Positions 25,530-33,814 of a stretch of DNA of 64,000 nt are shown piece by piece (position 1 is the first letter of the stretch; each line of letters starts with the position of its first letter). The DNA is from an uncultured Sutterella sp. (GTDB lineage: Bacteria > Pseudomonadota > Gammaproteobacteria > Burkholderiales > Burkholderiaceae_F): NCBI GenBank assembly GCA_900545275.1, contig UQYG01000005.1, positions 1 through 64,000 on the forward strand, read 5' to 3'. The notes below the pieces were generated by a model. It was not told the origin of the DNA. It searched no databases and saw nothing but the letters and a program-made list of their open reading frames with translations. Both the position numbers and the translations under genes were made by a program.

Positions 25530-27671
25530 GTGCCAAACGCACAACCATCCTTCGCCCGACGAAGCTTCGTTCTGACGCTCTCGGGCGTTTTTCTCTCTTT
25601 GAGCGCCGCCGCGGCCGCTTCGTCCATTGATTCCCTCTCGACGCTTCCGACGAGAGCGCTTCCGTCTTCCTCCGCTTTTCTTTCGTCGCCGATCCCGCGG
25701 GAAACGATCCCTTTCAAAACCGTTGAGTTCCAAAACCGGAGCGACGTCTGGGAGGAAGGAACGATTGAAGTGCAGCTCAACGTACGCCTCTCCGGAGATA
25801 ACGCGTTGATCTTGAAGGGCTCCCCCGACGGCGAGGGAGGGGCATCGTCCGACGTTGAATTTCTTCGGGTGTCCGGCCACGACTCGTCGTCGCTCGCCGT
25901 CGATCTGCAAGCCTCGACTTCGGATGAGTTCGCGGGGGCTCCGCCGACGCTGCTGCGGCTCGATCGGAAAGCTTTCGACGGCTTTGGCGGACGTTTTTCC
26001 GTTCATGCCGGCAGGTGCGCGGCCGTCGTGGTGACGGATCTGGGGGCGCAGCAAGAAGATATTCCCGACTTCTCGCAATGGGATCGGATCAACAGTCAAG
26101 ACTTCGCCCGTCCGACCCTTTGGATCGACGGTTCCTTTGAGGTAAAGGACAACGTTTTCTTCGCGCTGGGAAATGCCGAGCAAGGTGCGAACATCGCCGT
26201 GGGCGGCGACGCACGCCTCATTTTGTCGGGAACGCTCTCCGGTCAGGAATCCCATCTGTCCGGTTCGGGGACCGTCTCCTTCGATCCGGGCGCGCTCGTG
26301 CTCGTCACCAAGGATACGTTTGCGCAGACGCAGAAGGACTGGCACGTTCTCTTCGGGAATCTTGAGATTTCAGGACTCGACAATCTTACGGTGTATCTCC
26401 CCGACAGCGGTCTTTCAGGAAACTTCGTCGTTTCGGGCGGCGACGTGATCTTTACGACCTACAAGGCCCGGCACACGGGGCCGCTCGGAGGATTTGCTTC
26501 GAAACTCGTCGACGCGTTGGACGACCAATGGATGCCCGCGGCCCTGCGGGACTTTCTCGAGGACGAACTCTTTGCGACCGCCGCTTACGGCTCCGACCTC
26601 GGGCCCGCCGTCGAGTACCTCGCGACCGCGCATCTGCGCACCGGCCTTGAAGAGGACATGGTAAACGACGCTTCGAGTCTCGCGCCGCAACTCTGGCGAA
26701 CCGGGAGGGCGGCTAAGCCCGTTTTACCGCTCTGGGTGAGCGAGACCGACCGCAAGGCCTATGAAAAGGCGTGGGAAAAGGCGACGCCCGGCGAGCGCAA
26801 GAAACTGCGCAATCCCGCGGATTCTCTGGGAATCTCGCTTTGGGTGGAGGTCACGGACGCAACGTCCGAGTCGGAGACGGCCGCCCACAAGCGCCCGGCC
26901 GACCGTCGTGAAACCGACCGAACGGGCTTTCGCCTTGCGGGCGTCTGGTCGCGCGGCGACGACACCTTCGGGGCGATGATGCGCTACGAAGACCGCACGA
27001 CGACCGTGGGGGTGCACTACGGAACCGAAGCCGATTCGACCGTGACGGGCGCGGCGCTTTGGTGGCAGCGGCCGTTCGGCCGAGGCGACGCGCTCCTCTT
27101 TGCGGACTGGTCTGAGGGGTCGGAAGATCTTTCCTACTCGCCTTCGTCGGACGTTTATCTTTCGGCGCGGGACGTGAGTCCCATGCTCTGCACCGTCGGT
27201 GGCCTCTATTCGCTACCCGTGGGGACGGGCGAGGCATGGCGGGTCTTCGGGGCGGCAGCTCTGCACCGCATGTCCGACTACTCCCACGAGTGGAAAGCAG
27301 GGGACGACGCGGTCGTGCGCGAAAAGACCGACGCGAGAATCTTCGCGAGTCTGGGGCTCGGCGCCCGGTGGGAAAGCGTTCTTTTCCCGAACGTGAAGTG
27401 GCTCGAAGGGTGGACGGGCTTTGCCGAGCTGAGCGCCTGGGGCTACGCGGGAGAACTGCGGCGCAAGGGGCGCATAGAGGCGCCCTGGGCCTCGAAAGAG
27501 CTCTCCGACTCGTGGCGCGGGAACAAGCTCGCCCGCGTGCGCGGGGAAGGGGCCTTCGGCGTGCGCGGCGCCTGGCGCAACTACCGCTTTGCGGCGTCGG
27601 GGCGTTTTGCCGGCGGTGCCGACGGGTACGAGAGCCGCAGCTGGCTGATCACGGTCGGCCGTCAGTACTAA
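25530..27671 (+). CDS. Autotransporter-like outer-membrane protein
   Basis: A 713-residue protein with an N-terminal signal peptide (hydrophobic FVLTLSGVFLSLSAAAAA, cut near residue 31). The passenger (about 32-400) is rich in short beta strands with Gly, Asp and Asn turns, as in beta-helical or beta-solenoid autotransporters. A charged linker follows (about 400-465), then a region of alternating aromatic and polar strands (about 466-713) ending in a Tyr, typical of an autotransporter beta-barrel. The passenger is short and cysteine-poor. The start is a GTG (25530) with AGGAG seven bases upstream. It stands alone between tatD and relA. The family was judged from architecture only. Confidence 0.7.
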   Translation: MPNAQPSFARRSFVLTLSGVFLSLSAAAAASSIDSLSTLPTRALPSSSAFLSSPIPRETIPFKTVEFQNRSDVWEEGTIEVQLNVRLSGDNALILKGSPDGEGGASSDVEFLRVSGHDSSSLAVDLQASTSDEFAGAPPTLLRLDRKAFDGFGGRFSVHAGRCAAVVVTDLGAQQEDIPDFSQWDRINSQDFARPTLWIDGSFEVKDNVFFALGNAEQGANIAVGGDARLILSGTLSGQESHLSGSGTVSFDPGALVLVTKDTFAQTQKDWHVLFGNLEISGLDNLTVYLPDSGLSGNFVVSGGDVIFTTYKARHTGPLGGFASKLVDALDDQWMPAALRDFLEDELFATAAYGSDLGPAVEYLATAHLRTGLEEDMVNDASSLAPQLWRTGRAAKPVLPLWVSETDRKAYEKAWEKATPGERKKLRNPADSLGISLWVEVTDATSESETAAHKRPADRRETDRTGFRLAGVWSRGDDTFGAMMRYEDRTTTVGVHYGTEADSTVTGAALWWQRPFGRGDALLFADWSEGSEDLSYSPSSDVYLSARDVSPMLCTVGGLYSLPVGTGEAWRVFGAAALHRMSDYSHEWKAGDDAVVREKTDARIFASLGLGARWESVLFPNVKWLEGWTGFAELSAWGYAGELRRKGRIEAPWASKELSDSWRGNKLARVRGEGAFGVRGAWRNYRFAASGRFAGGADGYESRSWLITVGRQY

Positions 27672-27704
27672 GCGCAAGCGCGGAGTCCGAAATTTTTCGA
27701 GCCG

Positions 27705-27729
27705 GGGCGGGATGATTTCCATCCCGCCC
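27705..27729 (+). terminator. Stem-loop after the autotransporter-like gene
   Basis: Ten perfect pairs (27705-27714 with 27720-27729) with an ATTTC loop. Only a weak T-containing tail follows (CTTT after three bases), so termination is likely but not strong. Confidence 0.5.
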
Positions 27730-27842
27730 TACGCTTTGAAACAACCGCCGGAATGCGGCGCCGCTCTTCTCAAGAGAATCTTCTCTATACTTTTCAGACA
27801 CGGCGAAGAAAAACGTACCGCCGAGAAAGGAAGGAGGGAGCT

Positions 27843-29948
27843 GTGACGACCGAAGCAGCAGCGCCGACGATCGATGTGAACCTGGCCCGCACCCTGGCGG
27901 AGCCTCTTTATAAAAACGTAACGCTTTCCACGGGCGAAAACGCGCTGGCGCATGCCGACGGCATCGCCGAAATTCTGCGGGGCTTTCGAAACGACCCCGA
28001 ACTCGTGGCCGCGGCTTATCTCTTTTGCGTGCCCTCCATCGTTCAGAATTCGGGCGAATGGATTGAAAAGAGTTTCGGCGCGAACGTCAACCGCCTCGTG
28101 CAGGAACTCGGGCGCATCAACGATCTCTCGAACCGCACGCGAGGGGAAGACGCCGCCCGAACCGATCCCGAAACGGCGCGCCGCATGCTCCTTGCCATGT
28201 GCAAGGATTTGCGCGTCGTGCTCCTGAAACTCGCGAGCCGTCTGCAGACTCTGCGTTGGTTCGCTTCGAGCAAGGGCGAGCAGAGCCGCGCCTATGGCGA
28301 AGACACGCTCGCGCTCTACGCGCCGCTCGCCAACCGTCTCGGCATCTGGCAGATCAAGTGGGAGCTCGAGGATCTCTCGCTTCGCTTCACGCGTCCCGAG
28401 GAATACCACGCCATCGCGCGCGAACTGGAGGGCAACCGCGCCGAGCGCATCGAGCTCATCAACAAGGCCGTGGCGCGCATTCAGGAGCTTCTGCGCAAGA
28501 ATCACATCACGGCGGACGTCTCGGGGCGCCCGAAGCACATCTATTCCATCTGGAAGAAGATGCAGCGAAAGCACCTGCGCTTTGATCAGCTCTTTGACAT
28601 CCGGGCCGTGCGCATCATCGTCGGGACGGTCGAAGAGTGCTACACGGTGCTCTCGATCGTGCAGGAAGAGTTTCCAATCCTCTCGAAGGAGTACGACGAC
28701 TACATCGCAAACCCGAAACCCAACGGCTATCAGTCGCTGCACACCGTCGTGACGGACAAGGCGGGGCGGCCCATCGAAATTCAGATCCGTACGCGCGCGA
28801 TGCACGAATTCGCCGAACTCGGCGTGGCTGCGCACTGGCGCTATAAGGAGGCGGGGAATTCGCTCGGCGCCTCGGCCGCGGACGAACAGCGCGTCGCGTG
28901 GCTGCGCCAGCTTCTTGCGTGGCGAAGCGACATGACGAAGCCCGAAGGGGGGGAGGCGGTGCAGGACGACCACGTATACTGTCTCACGCCCCAAGGCCGC
29001 GTCGTGGAACTTCCGCAGGGGGCGACGCCCGTTGATTTCGCCTATCTCGTTCACACCGAACTCGGTCACCGAATGAAGGGCGCCAAGGTCGACGGCGTGA
29101 TGGTGGCTCTCAACTACAAGCTGCAGACGGGACAGACGGTCGAAATCATCGCCGGCAAGGTCGGTCAGCCGAGCCGCGACTGGCTCAATCCGGAACTCGG
29201 CTACGCGGCGAGTCCGCGCACGCGCAACAAGGTGCGGCAGTGGTTCAACGCACAGCTCACGCAACGCCAGATCGCCGAAGGGCGCGAGCGCATCGACAAG
29301 GAACTCGCGCGCCTCGGCAAGACCGCCGTCAAGCTCGATGCGCTCGCCAAGCGCCTGGGCTTTGATTCGGTCGACAACCTGTGCCTCTCCTTTGCGAAGG
29401 ACGAACTTTCGATCACGGCGCTGCAGCAGGCCGTGATGCCCGAAAAGGAAGCGCCCAAGGAGGAAGAACCGTCGCTCGTGAGCGCGGCAAAGCCTACGAA
29501 GACTTCCGGGCAGGTGCTCGTCGTCGGCGTCGATTCGCTTCTGACGCAGCTTGCTCGCTGCTGCCATCCGGTGCCGCCCGACGAAATCGTTGGCTACGTC
29601 ACCCGCGGCCGCGGCGTCACGATTCACCGTGCGGACTGCCCGAACCTCAAGCAACTTTCCGAGGAGGATCACGAACGTCTCATCGAAGTGAGCTGGGGCA
29701 AGGCTCGAGCCGATTCGGTCTATCCCGCGGAACTCCTTATCGTGGCCAATGAGCGTCTCGGACTTTTGAAGGACCTCTCGGAAATCTTCGTGCGAGAAAA
29801 GCACCGCGTCACGGGACTCAGCACGCAGGTGATCAAGGGCGATACGCACATGCGATTCAAGATCGAAACGCCTTCGACCGAAGGCCTGAAGCGCGTGCTC
29901 GCGCTCATCCGCGAGGTGCCCGGCGTCCTTTGGGCCAAACGCATTTGA
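27843..29948 (+). CDS. relA: (p)ppGpp synthetase RelA (monofunctional type)
   Basis: A 701-residue ribosome-associated enzyme that makes (p)ppGpp during amino-acid starvation. The N-terminal region corresponds to the HD hydrolase domain but lacks the HD pair (AAYLFC where active enzymes have a His-Asp), so hydrolysis is probably lost. The synthetase domain contains RPKHIYSIWKKM and the EYDD form of the ExDD motif just before YIANPKPNGYQSLHT, which is typical of RelA rather than bifunctional Rel/SpoT (RxKD). TGS, zinc-finger (RCCHPVPPDEIVGY) and ACT domains follow. A GTG at 27843 with a strong GGAGGGAG just upstream is the start. Confidence 0.94.
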   Translation: MTTEAAAPTIDVNLARTLAEPLYKNVTLSTGENALAHADGIAEILRGFRNDPELVAAAYLFCVPSIVQNSGEWIEKSFGANVNRLVQELGRINDLSNRTRGEDAARTDPETARRMLLAMCKDLRVVLLKLASRLQTLRWFASSKGEQSRAYGEDTLALYAPLANRLGIWQIKWELEDLSLRFTRPEEYHAIARELEGNRAERIELINKAVARIQELLRKNHITADVSGRPKHIYSIWKKMQRKHLRFDQLFDIRAVRIIVGTVEECYTVLSIVQEEFPILSKEYDDYIANPKPNGYQSLHTVVTDKAGRPIEIQIRTRAMHEFAELGVAAHWRYKEAGNSLGASAADEQRVAWLRQLLAWRSDMTKPEGGEAVQDDHVYCLTPQGRVVELPQGATPVDFAYLVHTELGHRMKGAKVDGVMVALNYKLQTGQTVEIIAGKVGQPSRDWLNPELGYAASPRTRNKVRQWFNAQLTQRQIAEGRERIDKELARLGKTAVKLDALAKRLGFDSVDNLCLSFAKDELSITALQQAVMPEKEAPKEEEPSLVSAAKPTKTSGQVLVVGVDSLLTQLARCCHPVPPDEIVGYVTRGRGVTIHRADCPNLKQLSEEDHERLIEVSWGKARADSVYPAELLIVANERLGLLKDLSEIFVREKHRVTGLSTQVIKGDTHMRFKIETPSTEGLKRVLALIREVPGVLWAKRI

Positions 29949-29988
29949 CGGGAATTGGAGCGGATCGGCAAATTTTTCTGAAAGAGGC

Positions 29989-30017
29989 TTGCTTTTTTCT
30001 TCGAGATGGTGCATAAT
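29989..30017 (+). promoter_or_regulatory. Promoter of tRNA-Val (probably also thrS)
   Basis: TTGCTT (29989-29994), 17 bases and CATAAT (30012-30017) place initiation about ten bases before the tRNA. No other convincing promoter is seen between the tRNA and thrS, so transcripts may run from here into thrS through the attenuator. Confidence 0.65.
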
Positions 30018-30033
30018 TCCACTTCTCTCTTTC

Positions 30034-30110
30034 AGGCACATAGCTCAGTTGGTTAGAGCATCACCTTGACATGGTGGGGGTCGTTGGTTCGAATCCAATC
30101 GTGCCTACCA
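30034..30110 (+). tRNA. tRNA-Val (anticodon GAC)
   Basis: A 77-base cloverleaf with encoded CCA, A discriminator and anticodon GAC at 30068-30070 in a CACCT/GGTGG-type stem. The last acceptor pair (position 7 with 66) reads A and C, a mismatch; the other six pairs are standard. It is the usual neighbour of thrS in Burkholderiales. Confidence 0.93.
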
Positions 30111-30133
30111 GAATTCATACGGAACGGTTGACT

Positions 30134-30184
30134 ATGTGCATCGAAACGACGCTTCGCACAACAACACCCTCAACGGAAAGTTAA
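30134..30184 (+). CDS. Predicted threonine-rich leader peptide of thrS
   Basis: A 16-codon frame from ATG 30134 to TAA 30182-30184 encodes MCIETTLRTTTPSTES. Six of sixteen codons are threonine, in runs ACG-ACG and ACA-ACA-ACA plus one ACG. A GGAA about nine bases before the ATG can serve as a ribosome-binding site. Forty-five bases after the stop lies a strong intrinsic terminator, and thrS begins 41 bases later. This is the layout of ribosome-mediated attenuation: stalling at Thr codons when charged tRNA-Thr is low would favour read-through. A competing pairing is possible between 30189-30195 and the terminator's second arm (30241-30248, one bulge). The peptide is inferred from composition and position. 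Confidence 0.7.
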   Translation: MCIETTLRTTTPSTES

Positions 30185-30228
30185 GGGCGTGGGCGGATCG
30201 TTGTCACAACAAAGTTGATCGGACAAAG

Positions 30229-30257
30229 AAGTGCGGCTCATGCCGCACTTTTTTTTT
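30229..30257 (+). terminator. Intrinsic terminator / attenuator before thrS
   Basis: Nine perfect pairs (30229-30237 with 30242-30250), a TCAT loop and nine T (30249-30257) lie between the Thr-rich leader frame and the thrS start codon. It either ends the tRNA-Val transcript or attenuates thrS; the leader frame argues for attenuation. Confidence 0.9.
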
Positions 30258-30298
30258 AACCGTACTCCTTCTCTCATTGCATTCACCGAGGAAAAATC

Positions 30299-32218
30299 AT
30301 GGTTTCGATTACTCTCCCCGACGGTTCGAAGCGTGAATTTGAAAATGCTCCGAGCGTCTTGGACATCGCCAAGAACATCAGCGTGAGCCTTGCGAAGGCC
30401 GCTCTCGCGGGCCGCGTGGATGGTCGTCTCGTCGACCTCTCCCACGTGGTCGAGAAGGACGCCGAGGTCGCCATCGTGACCGGCCGCGATCCCGAAGGTC
30501 TCGAACTCATCCGCCATTCGACGGCGCACCTGATGGCCCAGGCCGTCAAGGAACTCTTCCCGTCGGCGCAGGTGACGATCGGGCCGGCCATTGAAAACGG
30601 CTTCTATTACGACTTCTCGTTCGAACGTCCCTTCACGCCCGAAGATCTGAAGAAGATCGAAGCCCGCATGGACGAAATCGTCAAGCGCGACCTTCCGGTC
30701 GAACGCGTCGAAATGGCGCGCGACGAAGCCGTGAAGTTCTTCCTCGACATGGGAGAAAAGTACAAGGCCGAACTCATCGAAGCCATCCCCGAAGGCGAAA
30801 CGATTTCGCTCTATCGTCAGGGCGACTTCATCGACCTCTGCCGCGGCCCTCACGTGCCGTCTACGGGCAAGCTTAAGGTCCACAAGCTCATGAAGGTGGC
30901 GGGCGCCTATTGGCGCGGCGACAGCAAGAACGAAATGCTGCAGCGCATCTACGGCACGGCCTGGGCCACGAAGGACGAACAGGCCGCGTACCTGCACATG
31001 CTTGAAGAAGCGGAAAAGCGCGACCATCGACGCCTCGGCAAGGAGCTCGACCTCTTCCACATCCAGGACGAGGCGCCGGGCATGATCTTCTGGCACGCCC
31101 GCGGGTGGGCCCTCTGGCAAGTCGTCGAGCAGTACATGCGCCGCGTCTATCAGGACAACGGCTATCAGGAAGTGAAGGCGCCGCAGCTCCTCGACCGCTC
31201 CCTCTGGGAGCGCTCCGGCCACTGGGCGAAGTATCGTGAAAACATGTTCACGACCGAATCGGAAAACCGCTACTACGCTCTGAAGCCGATGAACTGCCCG
31301 GGTCACATCCAGCTTTTCAATTCGTCGCTTCGCTCCTATCGCGACCTGCCGCTTCGCTATGGTGAATTCGGTCAGTGCCACCGCAACGAACCGTCGGGTT
31401 CGCTGCACGGCATGATGCGCGTGCGCGCCTTCACGCAGGACGACGGCCACATTTTCTGCACGGAAGATCAGATTCTGAAGGAATGCGAAGACTACACGCG
31501 TCTCGTCCAGAAGGTCTACAAGGACTTCGGCTTCACGGAAATCGCCTATAAGGTCGCGACCCGTCCGGAAATGCGCATCGGCGAAGATGCCGCCTGGGAC
31601 AAGGCCGAAGCCGCTCTTATGAAGAGCCTTGACGACATCGGCGTGAAATACGACATCCTCGAGGGCGAAGGCGCCTTCTATGGTCCGAAGATCGAATACC
31701 ACCTCAAGGACTGCCTCGGCCGCTCCTGGCAGTGCGGCACGATTCAGGTCGACTTCCAGATGCCGGGCCGCTTGGGCGCCGAATACGTCGCGGAAGACAA
31801 CACGCGCAAGGTGCCCGTGATGCTGCACCGCGCCATGCTCGGTTCGCTCGAACGTTGGATCGGCATGCTCATCGAAGAATATGCGGGCGCCTTCCCGGTT
31901 TGGCTCGCGCCGGTGCAGGTTGCGGTCGCTTCGATTACCGATGCGCAGTCGGATTATGTCAAAGAAGTCGCACAAAAACTGCACGAGGCTAACATTCGGG
32001 TTGAAACCGATTTGCGCAACGAAAAAATCAACTATAAAATTCGCGAACTCAGTCTGCAAAAGATTCCGTTCATCGCCGTCGTCGGCGACAAGGAAAAGCA
32101 GGCCGGTGCGGTGGCCGTCCGCGCTCGCGGCGGAAAGGATCTCGGCGTGATGTCGCTTGACGACTTCATCGCCATGGTTCGAGCCGAAAACGACAGCCGT
32201 GCGCCCTTTGCGCACTGA
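30299..32218 (+). CDS. thrS: Threonyl-tRNA synthetase
   Basis: A 639-residue class II synthetase that charges tRNA-Thr. N-terminal TGS domain (1-62), editing domain (about 63-225, with HSTAHLMAQAV), catalytic domain (about 240-530, with MNCPGHIQLF carrying the zinc Cys, HRNEPSG motif 2 and a motif 3 near GSLERWIGMLIEE) and C-terminal anticodon-binding domain. The length matches E. coli ThrRS. It is the first large gene of thrS-infC-rpmI-rplT. In E. coli thrS is regulated by its own protein; here a leader peptide and terminator suggest attenuation. Confidence 0.97.
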   Translation: MVSITLPDGSKREFENAPSVLDIAKNISVSLAKAALAGRVDGRLVDLSHVVEKDAEVAIVTGRDPEGLELIRHSTAHLMAQAVKELFPSAQVTIGPAIENGFYYDFSFERPFTPEDLKKIEARMDEIVKRDLPVERVEMARDEAVKFFLDMGEKYKAELIEAIPEGETISLYRQGDFIDLCRGPHVPSTGKLKVHKLMKVAGAYWRGDSKNEMLQRIYGTAWATKDEQAAYLHMLEEAEKRDHRRLGKELDLFHIQDEAPGMIFWHARGWALWQVVEQYMRRVYQDNGYQEVKAPQLLDRSLWERSGHWAKYRENMFTTESENRYYALKPMNCPGHIQLFNSSLRSYRDLPLRYGEFGQCHRNEPSGSLHGMMRVRAFTQDDGHIFCTEDQILKECEDYTRLVQKVYKDFGFTEIAYKVATRPEMRIGEDAAWDKAEAALMKSLDDIGVKYDILEGEGAFYGPKIEYHLKDCLGRSWQCGTIQVDFQMPGRLGAEYVAEDNTRKVPVMLHRAMLGSLERWIGMLIEEYAGAFPVWLAPVQVAVASITDAQSDYVKEVAQKLHEANIRVETDLRNEKINYKIRELSLQKIPFIAVVGDKEKQAGAVAVRARGGKDLGVMSLDDFIAMVRAENDSRAPFAH

Positions 32219-32257
32219 TCGGACGACCCGTCGAATCACTTTTTCAGGAGTAGTGTC

Positions 32258-32779
32258 ATAGCTCAAGATCGCAAGCATCGGATCAATGGTGAGATCCGAG
32301 TTCATGAAGTCCGACTGACCGGCGTCGACGGCCAACAGATCGGTATTGTTCGTACGTCGGAAGCGTTGCGCATGGCCGAGGAAGCGGACGTGGATCTCGT
32401 CGAGATCGCGCCCAACGCCCAGCCGCCCGTCTGCCGCCTGATGGATTACGGCAAGTTCCGCTATCAGGAGCAGAAGAAGGCGCAGGAAGCCAAGGCCAAG
32501 CAGAAGACGATTCAGGTCAAGGAAGTGAAGTTCCGACCCGTTACGGACGAGAACGACTTCCAGACCAAGCTTCGCAGTCTCGTGCGCTTCCTGACGGACG
32601 GCGACAAGGCCAAGGTGACCCTGCGTTTCCGCGGCCGTGAGATGGCGCACCAGCACTTCGGCATGGAGTTGATGGATCGGGTTCGCAATGAACTCGCCGA
32701 CATCGCCCAGGTCGAACATCAGCCCAAGCTCGAGGGCCGGCAGATGATCATGGTGCTCGCTCCGAAAAAGAAGAAGTGA
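32258..32779 (+). CDS. infC: Translation initiation factor IF-3 (ATA start codon)
   Basis: A 173-residue factor that keeps 30S subunits apart from 50S and checks start codons. The N domain (DRKHRINGEIRVHEVRL), the linker (RYQEQKKAQEAKAKQK) and the C domain (EVKFRPVTDENDF onward) give the full family length only if translation begins near 32258. There the codon is ATA with AGGAG seven bases upstream, and no ATG, GTG or TTG is in frame. IF-3 rejects non-canonical starts, so this gives the known autoregulation (AUU in E. coli). A shorter ATG at 32366 would lose the first 36 residues. The gene follows thrS by 39 bases. Confidence 0.93.
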   Translation: MAQDRKHRINGEIRVHEVRLTGVDGQQIGIVRTSEALRMAEEADVDLVEIAPNAQPPVCRLMDYGKFRYQEQKKAQEAKAKQKTIQVKEVKFRPVTDENDFQTKLRSLVRFLTDGDKAKVTLRFRGREMAHQHFGMELMDRVRNELADIAQVEHQPKLEGRQMIMVLAPKKKK

Positions 32780-32783
32780 TTCT

Positions 32784-32812
32784 CTGACATTTCTTTTTCT
32801 TTGCGGTACAAT
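32784..32812 (+). promoter_or_regulatory. Promoter before rpmI-rplT
   Basis: CTGACA (32784-32789), a 17-base spacer and TACAAT (32807-32812) form a near-consensus sigma-70 promoter just after infC. It gives rpmI-rplT a transcript with a leader of about 130 bases, separate from thrS-infC. Confidence 0.75.
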
Positions 32813-32829
32813 CCGCACTTCCCCGATTT

Positions 32830-32865
32830 CAACCGAGCGGTTTCCGCTCGGTTGATTCGGTTTTT
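32830..32865 (+). promoter_or_regulatory. Leader stem-loop upstream of rpmI (candidate L20-binding or attenuator site)
   Basis: Eleven perfect pairs (32830-32840 with 32844-32854) with a TTT loop, then six bases and five T (32861-32865). It lies in the 5' leader made from the 32784 promoter. In E. coli ribosomal protein L20 represses rpmI-rplT by binding RNA in this region; whether this hairpin serves that role or attenuates is inferred. Confidence 0.55.
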
Positions 32866-32951
32866 ATAACAAGTGGATCCAAGGCTCTGTCAAGCGTCTT
32901 CCGTTCCGGAAGGCCGCCCCGGATTCATCCAAAAATTGAGGTAACCGGCAA

Positions 32952-33149
32952 ATGCCGAAGATGAAGACCAAGCGCGCCGCCGCCAAGCGTTTCAAGCCGC
33001 GCGCCAGCGGCTCGATCAAGCGCGCCCACGCTACGAAGCGTCACATTCTCACCAAGCGTACGACCAAGAACAAGCGTCAGCTCCGCGGCATGACGAACGT
33101 TCATGATTCGGATATCGCGTCCGTGCGTCGCATGTTGCCTTACGCCTGA
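32952..33149 (+). CDS. rpmI: 50S ribosomal protein L35 (bL35)
   Basis: A 65-residue, very basic protein of the large subunit. The start MPKMKTKRAAAKRFK and the TKRTTKNKRQLRG core are those of bL35, and length is normal. A GAGG lies about 8 bases before the ATG. It is followed after 20 bases by rplT. Confidence 0.97.
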   Translation: MPKMKTKRAAAKRFKPRASGSIKRAHATKRHILTKRTTKNKRQLRGMTNVHDSDIASVRRMLPYA

Positions 33150-33169
33150 TTTGTGAGAGGAGATTAAAG

Positions 33170-33520
33170 ATGCCCCGTGTTAAGCGTGGTGTGACGGCCC
33201 GTGCCCGTCATAAGAAGATTTTTGCCCTTTCGAAGGGTTTCCGTCTGCGCCGCAACAACGTCTATCGTGTTGCCAAGCAGGCCGTCATGCGTGCCGGTCA
33301 GTACGCCTATCGTGACCGCCGCAACAAGAAGCGCGTGTTCCGCCGTCTCTGGATTGCCCGCATCAACGCCGGCACCCGTGCCAACGGCATGACGTACTCG
33401 CGTTTCATGAACGGTCTCAAGAAGGCCGGCATCGCCCTGGACCGCAAGGTCCTCGCCGACATGGCCGTGTTCGACAAGGAAGGCTTCGCCGCCCTCGTCG
33501 CGCAGGTCAAGGCCGCCTGA
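33170..33520 (+). CDS. rplT: 50S ribosomal protein L20 (bL20)
   Basis: A 116-residue basic protein that binds 23S rRNA early in 50S assembly and represses its own operon in E. coli. MPRVKRGVTARARHKKI and the WIARINAG core are diagnostic. A GGAG precedes the ATG. A terminator follows 71 bases after the stop. Confidence 0.97.
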   Translation: MPRVKRGVTARARHKKIFALSKGFRLRRNNVYRVAKQAVMRAGQYAYRDRRNKKRVFRRLWIARINAGTRANGMTYSRFMNGLKKAGIALDRKVLADMAVFDKEGFAALVAQVKAA

Positions 33521-33591
33521 TCTTTGGATCGGTGAACGTATCGCGGCGTCCGTTCCTTCGGGGCGGACGCTACGAACGGAACGCATAAAGA

Positions 33592-33627
33592 AGACTCGGT
33601 TGCTCGCGCGCCGAGTCTCTTTTTTTT
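33592..33627 (+). terminator. Intrinsic terminator after rplT
   Basis: Eight perfect pairs (33592-33599 with 33611-33618) lead into a run of eight T (33620-33627). An upstream stem (33546-33552 with 33564-33570) precedes it. The following 190 bases to pheS hold no gene, and no Phe-rich leader frame like E. coli pheM was found. Confidence 0.85.
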
Positions 33628-33814
33628 GTTCCGTGCGGCGAGGACGCTACGACTGTCCTCCTAAGCATTGTCGCGAAGGGCGTTGCACCGCAAAAGGTAG
33701 TAAAGTAGCTCTTTCGGGCTGTGCGCCCGACGGAATTCAAACGTATCAGAACGGGCCTCACGAACCCGTGCCGACGCGCTCTGTCGGGCGCGCCGCTTTC
33801 AGGATGACACCGCT

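Noticed and set aside
30128..30133. TTGACT just before the Thr-rich leader as a -35 element
   Set aside because: No -10-like word lies 15-19 bases downstream, so the tRNA-Val promoter is the better source of the transcript.
27729..32818. Very long open frames on the minus strand opposite relA and thrS (27729-30041, 30170-32818)
   Set aside because: Codon-bias shadows of firmly identified plus-strand genes; no motifs, and they cross a tRNA gene and terminators.
33628..33814. A pheM-like Phe-rich leader before pheS
   Set aside because: No short frame with a Phe codon run was found; the terminator there directly follows rplT.
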